DNA from: an uncultured Sphingorhabdus sp.
GTDB taxonomy: Bacteria > Pseudomonadota > Alphaproteobacteria > Sphingomonadales > Sphingomonadaceae
Assembly: GCA_937873665.1 (NCBI GenBank)
Contig: CALMYW010000052.1
Location: 1-5,781 of the forward strand
Length of the DNA stretch: 5,781 nucleotides
Reading direction: 5' to 3'
Made by a program: the position numbers and the translations under genes. Under the pieces are notes generated by a model. The model was not told the origin of the DNA and ran no database searches. It was given only the letters and a program-made list of their open reading frames with translations. Positions 4,327-5,781 of the stretch are shown piece by piece; within the stretch, counting starts at the first letter, position 1; each line of letters begins with the position of its first letter.

Positions 4327-5781
4327 TCACGCGCCTGCGGGCCAGCGCCAGTCGCGAACCTCCGGCATGTCGACGCCGTGCTCGCGGATGTAGCGGTGAT
4401 GCTCAATCAGCTTGTCGCGGATCGCCTGCTTGGCGTAGACGGCGGCCGCGCCCAGCTTCGGCACCCTGTCGATGACATCGGCGACGAGGTGGAAGCGGTC
4501 GAGCCGGTTGCGCACCACCATGTCGAAGGTCGTCGTCGTCGAGCCTTCCTCCTCATAGCCGCGCACATGCACGTTGGCATGGTTGGTGCGCTTGTAGACG
4601 AGGCGGTGGATCAGCCAGGGATAGCCGTGATAAGCGAAGATCACCGGCTTGTCGGTGGTGAACAGCGCATCGAAATCCGGGTCGGTCAGGCCGTGCGGAT
4701 GCTGCGAGCGTGGCTGAAGCGTCATCAGGTCGACGACATTGACGACGCGGACTTTCAGATCCGGGACATGCTCGCGCAGCAGGGTGACGGCGGCGAGCGT
4801 CTCCAGCGTCGGCACGTCGCCGGCGCAGGCCAGCACCACGTCGGGCTCGGACCCGCGGTCGTTGCTCGCCCATTCCCAGATACCGATGCCCTGCGCGCAG
4901 TGCCTGATCGCCGCATCCATGTCCAGCCATTGCGGGGCCGGGGCCTTGCCGGCGACGATGACGTTGATCCGGTCCCAGCTCCGCAGGCAGTGGTCGGTGA
5001 CGTGGAGCAGGGTGTTGGCGTCGGGCGGCAGGTAGACGCGAACGATATCGGCCTTCTTGTTGACGACATGGTCGATGAAGCCTGGGTCCTGATGGCTGAA
5101 GCCGTTATGGTCCTGCTGCCAGACATGGGAGGTGAGGAGGTAGTTCAGCGAGGCGATCGGCCGACGCCAGGGCACTTCCTTCGCCGTCTTCAGCCATTTC
5201 GCATGCTGGTTGAACATCGAGTCGACGATGTGGATGAAGGCCTCGTAGCAGGAGAACAGGCCGTGGCGGCCGGTGAGGAGGTAGCCCTCCAGCCAGCCCT
5301 GGCAGAGATGCTCGCTCAGGATCTCCATGACCCGGCCATCCGGGGCCAGATGCTCGTCCTCGGGGATGGTTTTGGCGTTCCAGGCCCGGTCCGTGACCTC
5401 GAACAGGGCCTGCAGCCGGTTCGAGGCGGTTTCGTCGGGGCCGAAGACGCGGAAGTTGCGGCTTTCCCGGTTGGCCTTCATCACCTCGCGCAGGAAGGCG
5501 CCCATCACCCGCGTCGCCTCGGCCTTGCTCTCGCCCGGCTGCGAGAGCGGCACGGCATGGGCCGTGAAGTCCGGCATCCTAAGAGGCCGCCGCAGCGCCC
5601 CGCCATTGGCATGGCGGTTGGCGCAGTTGCGCCCGTCGCCGGCCGGCCGCCGCGCCCCGGTCTTGGGGGGGGTCGGGACCCCGGGGCGCCAGGACGGCGC
5701 GGTGGTGGCGGCGCCACCCCCCCCCCCCCGCCCCCCCCCCCCCCCCGCCCCCCCCCACCACGGAAAAAGAGGGCGGGTGAT
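4327..5781 (-). CDS. xfp: Phosphoketolase (xylulose-5-P/fructose-6-P), C-terminal half; 5' end outside window
   Basis: This thiamine-diphosphate enzyme splits xylulose-5-P (and often fructose-6-P) with phosphate to acetyl-phosphate plus glyceraldehyde-3-P or erythrose-4-P, in the cytoplasm. From the internal Met at 5577-5575 there are 416 residues. Family blocks visible, numbered from that Met, are [13 protein letters not shown] (43-55), [19 protein letters not shown] (88-106), [12 protein letters not shown] (156-167), the C-terminal domain from about 205, and the usual ending [16 protein letters not shown] before TGA (4329-4327). Full-length enzymes have about 790-800 residues, so the N-terminal half is missing. 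The Met at 5577 is not the start: the same frame continues upstream as [16 protein letters not shown], matching the conserved GANPHANGG block, and has no stop to 5781. Upstream of ~5640 the sequence is increasingly unreliable. An acetate kinase or phosphotransacetylase gene is a common partner; none is in view. The next gene downstream on the same strand is 244 bases away, so it is probably not in the same operon. Confidence 0.93.
   Translation of the reverse strand: MTRPLFPWWGGAGGGGGRGGGGGAATTAPSWRPGVPTPPKTGARRPAGDGRNCANRHANGGALRRPLRMPDFTAHAVPLSQPGESKAEATRVMGAFLREVMKANRESRNFRVFGPDETASNRLQALFEVTDRAWNAKTIPEDEHLAPDGRVMEILSEHLCQGWLEGYLLTGRHGLFSCYEAFIHIVDSMFNQHAKWLKTAKEVPWRRPIASLNYLLTSHVWQQDHNGFSHQDPGFIDHVVNKKADIVRVYLPPDANTLLHVTDHCLRSWDRINVIVAGKAPAPQWLDMDAAIRHCAQGIGIWEWASNDRGSEPDVVLACAGDVPTLETLAAVTLLREHVPDLKVRVVNVVDLMTLQPRSQHPHGLTDPDFDALFTTDKPVIFAYHGYPWLIHRLVYKRTNHANVHVRGYEEEGSTTTTFDMVVRNRLDRFHLVADVIDRVPKLGAAAVYAKQAIRDKLIEHHRYIREHGVDMPEVRDWRWPAGA
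5665..5760. other. Low-complexity G/C homopolymer stretch, probable sequencing artefact
   Basis: There is an 8-base G run at 5665-5672, then C runs of 13 (5717-5729), 16 (5731-5746) and 9 (5748-5756) separated by single G bases. In the phosphoketolase frame this would encode poly-glycine where the family has ordinary sequence. It sits at the very end of the window, typical of a low-quality contig end. Confidence 0.75.

Noticed and set aside
4148..4406. 60- and 78-codon minus-strand frames after phosphoketolase
   Set aside because: No domain, no clear ribosome binding site and a start inside the phosphoketolase gene. One of them runs across the inverted repeats.
5505..5761. 60- and 70-codon frames at the window end rich in Gly/Pro
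   Set aside because: They are products of the poly-C/G tract and of a shifted reading of the phosphoketolase gene.
1..5781. CRISPR array, riboswitch, rRNA, insertion sequence ends or toxin-antitoxin pair
   Set aside because: No regularly spaced repeats, conserved RNA folds, transposase motifs or small paired genes were seen on either strand.

Overview
The window looks like high-GC alphaproteobacterial DNA, probably Hyphomicrobiales (Bosea/Methylobacterium-like). This is inferred from base composition, the style of the FxsA, integrase and phosphoketolase proteins, and the tRNA-Arg(CCG) sequence. No species can be named from the sequence alone.

Layout. Bases 1-384 are the 3' part of an FxsA-family membrane protein gene (+), probably ordinary chromosome. 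After a short spacer, 468-512 is an exact-looking 3' half of a tRNA-Arg(CCG) gene on the minus strand. It stops in the anticodon loop, which is the signature of an attachment-site copy left by a tRNA-targeting integrative element. From 513 the sequence is unrelated to the tRNA. A repeat-rich leader (513-696) precedes a complete tyrosine recombinase gene (697-2052, +) with the full R-K-HxxR-H-Y catalytic set. A GAF-GGDEF-EAL cyclic-di-GMP signalling gene (4082-2224, -) converges on it. That gene is broken by one apparent single-base deletion at about 2551-2556, inside the EAL domain. A 244-base spacer with several perfect inverted repeats (4083-4326) separates it from the C-terminal half of a xylulose-5-P/fructose-6-P phosphoketolase gene (stop at 4327, -), whose frame stays open to the window end.

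Interpretation. The window captures one end of an integrative element or genomic island: attachment site, integrase, then cargo or inherited chromosome. No second copy of the tRNA segment was seen, so the far end lies outside the window and it is undecided whether the phosphoketolase is cargo. The GGDEF domain keeps its catalytic motif, but the I-site Arg is missing. The EAL domain is frameshifted and also lacks two residues normally needed for phosphodiesterase activity. If made, this protein would more likely act as a cyclase or as a degenerate receptor than as a phosphodiesterase.

Quality caution. The last ~200 bases degrade: scattered substitutions in a strongly conserved phosphoketolase motif, then runs of 13, 16 and 9 C. 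This looks like a poor contig end rather than biology, and it leaves open that the EAL frameshift is also a sequencing error. I did not find a clearly new biological system. The most informative points are the island junction, the broken cyclic-di-GMP gene and the integrase leader repeats.
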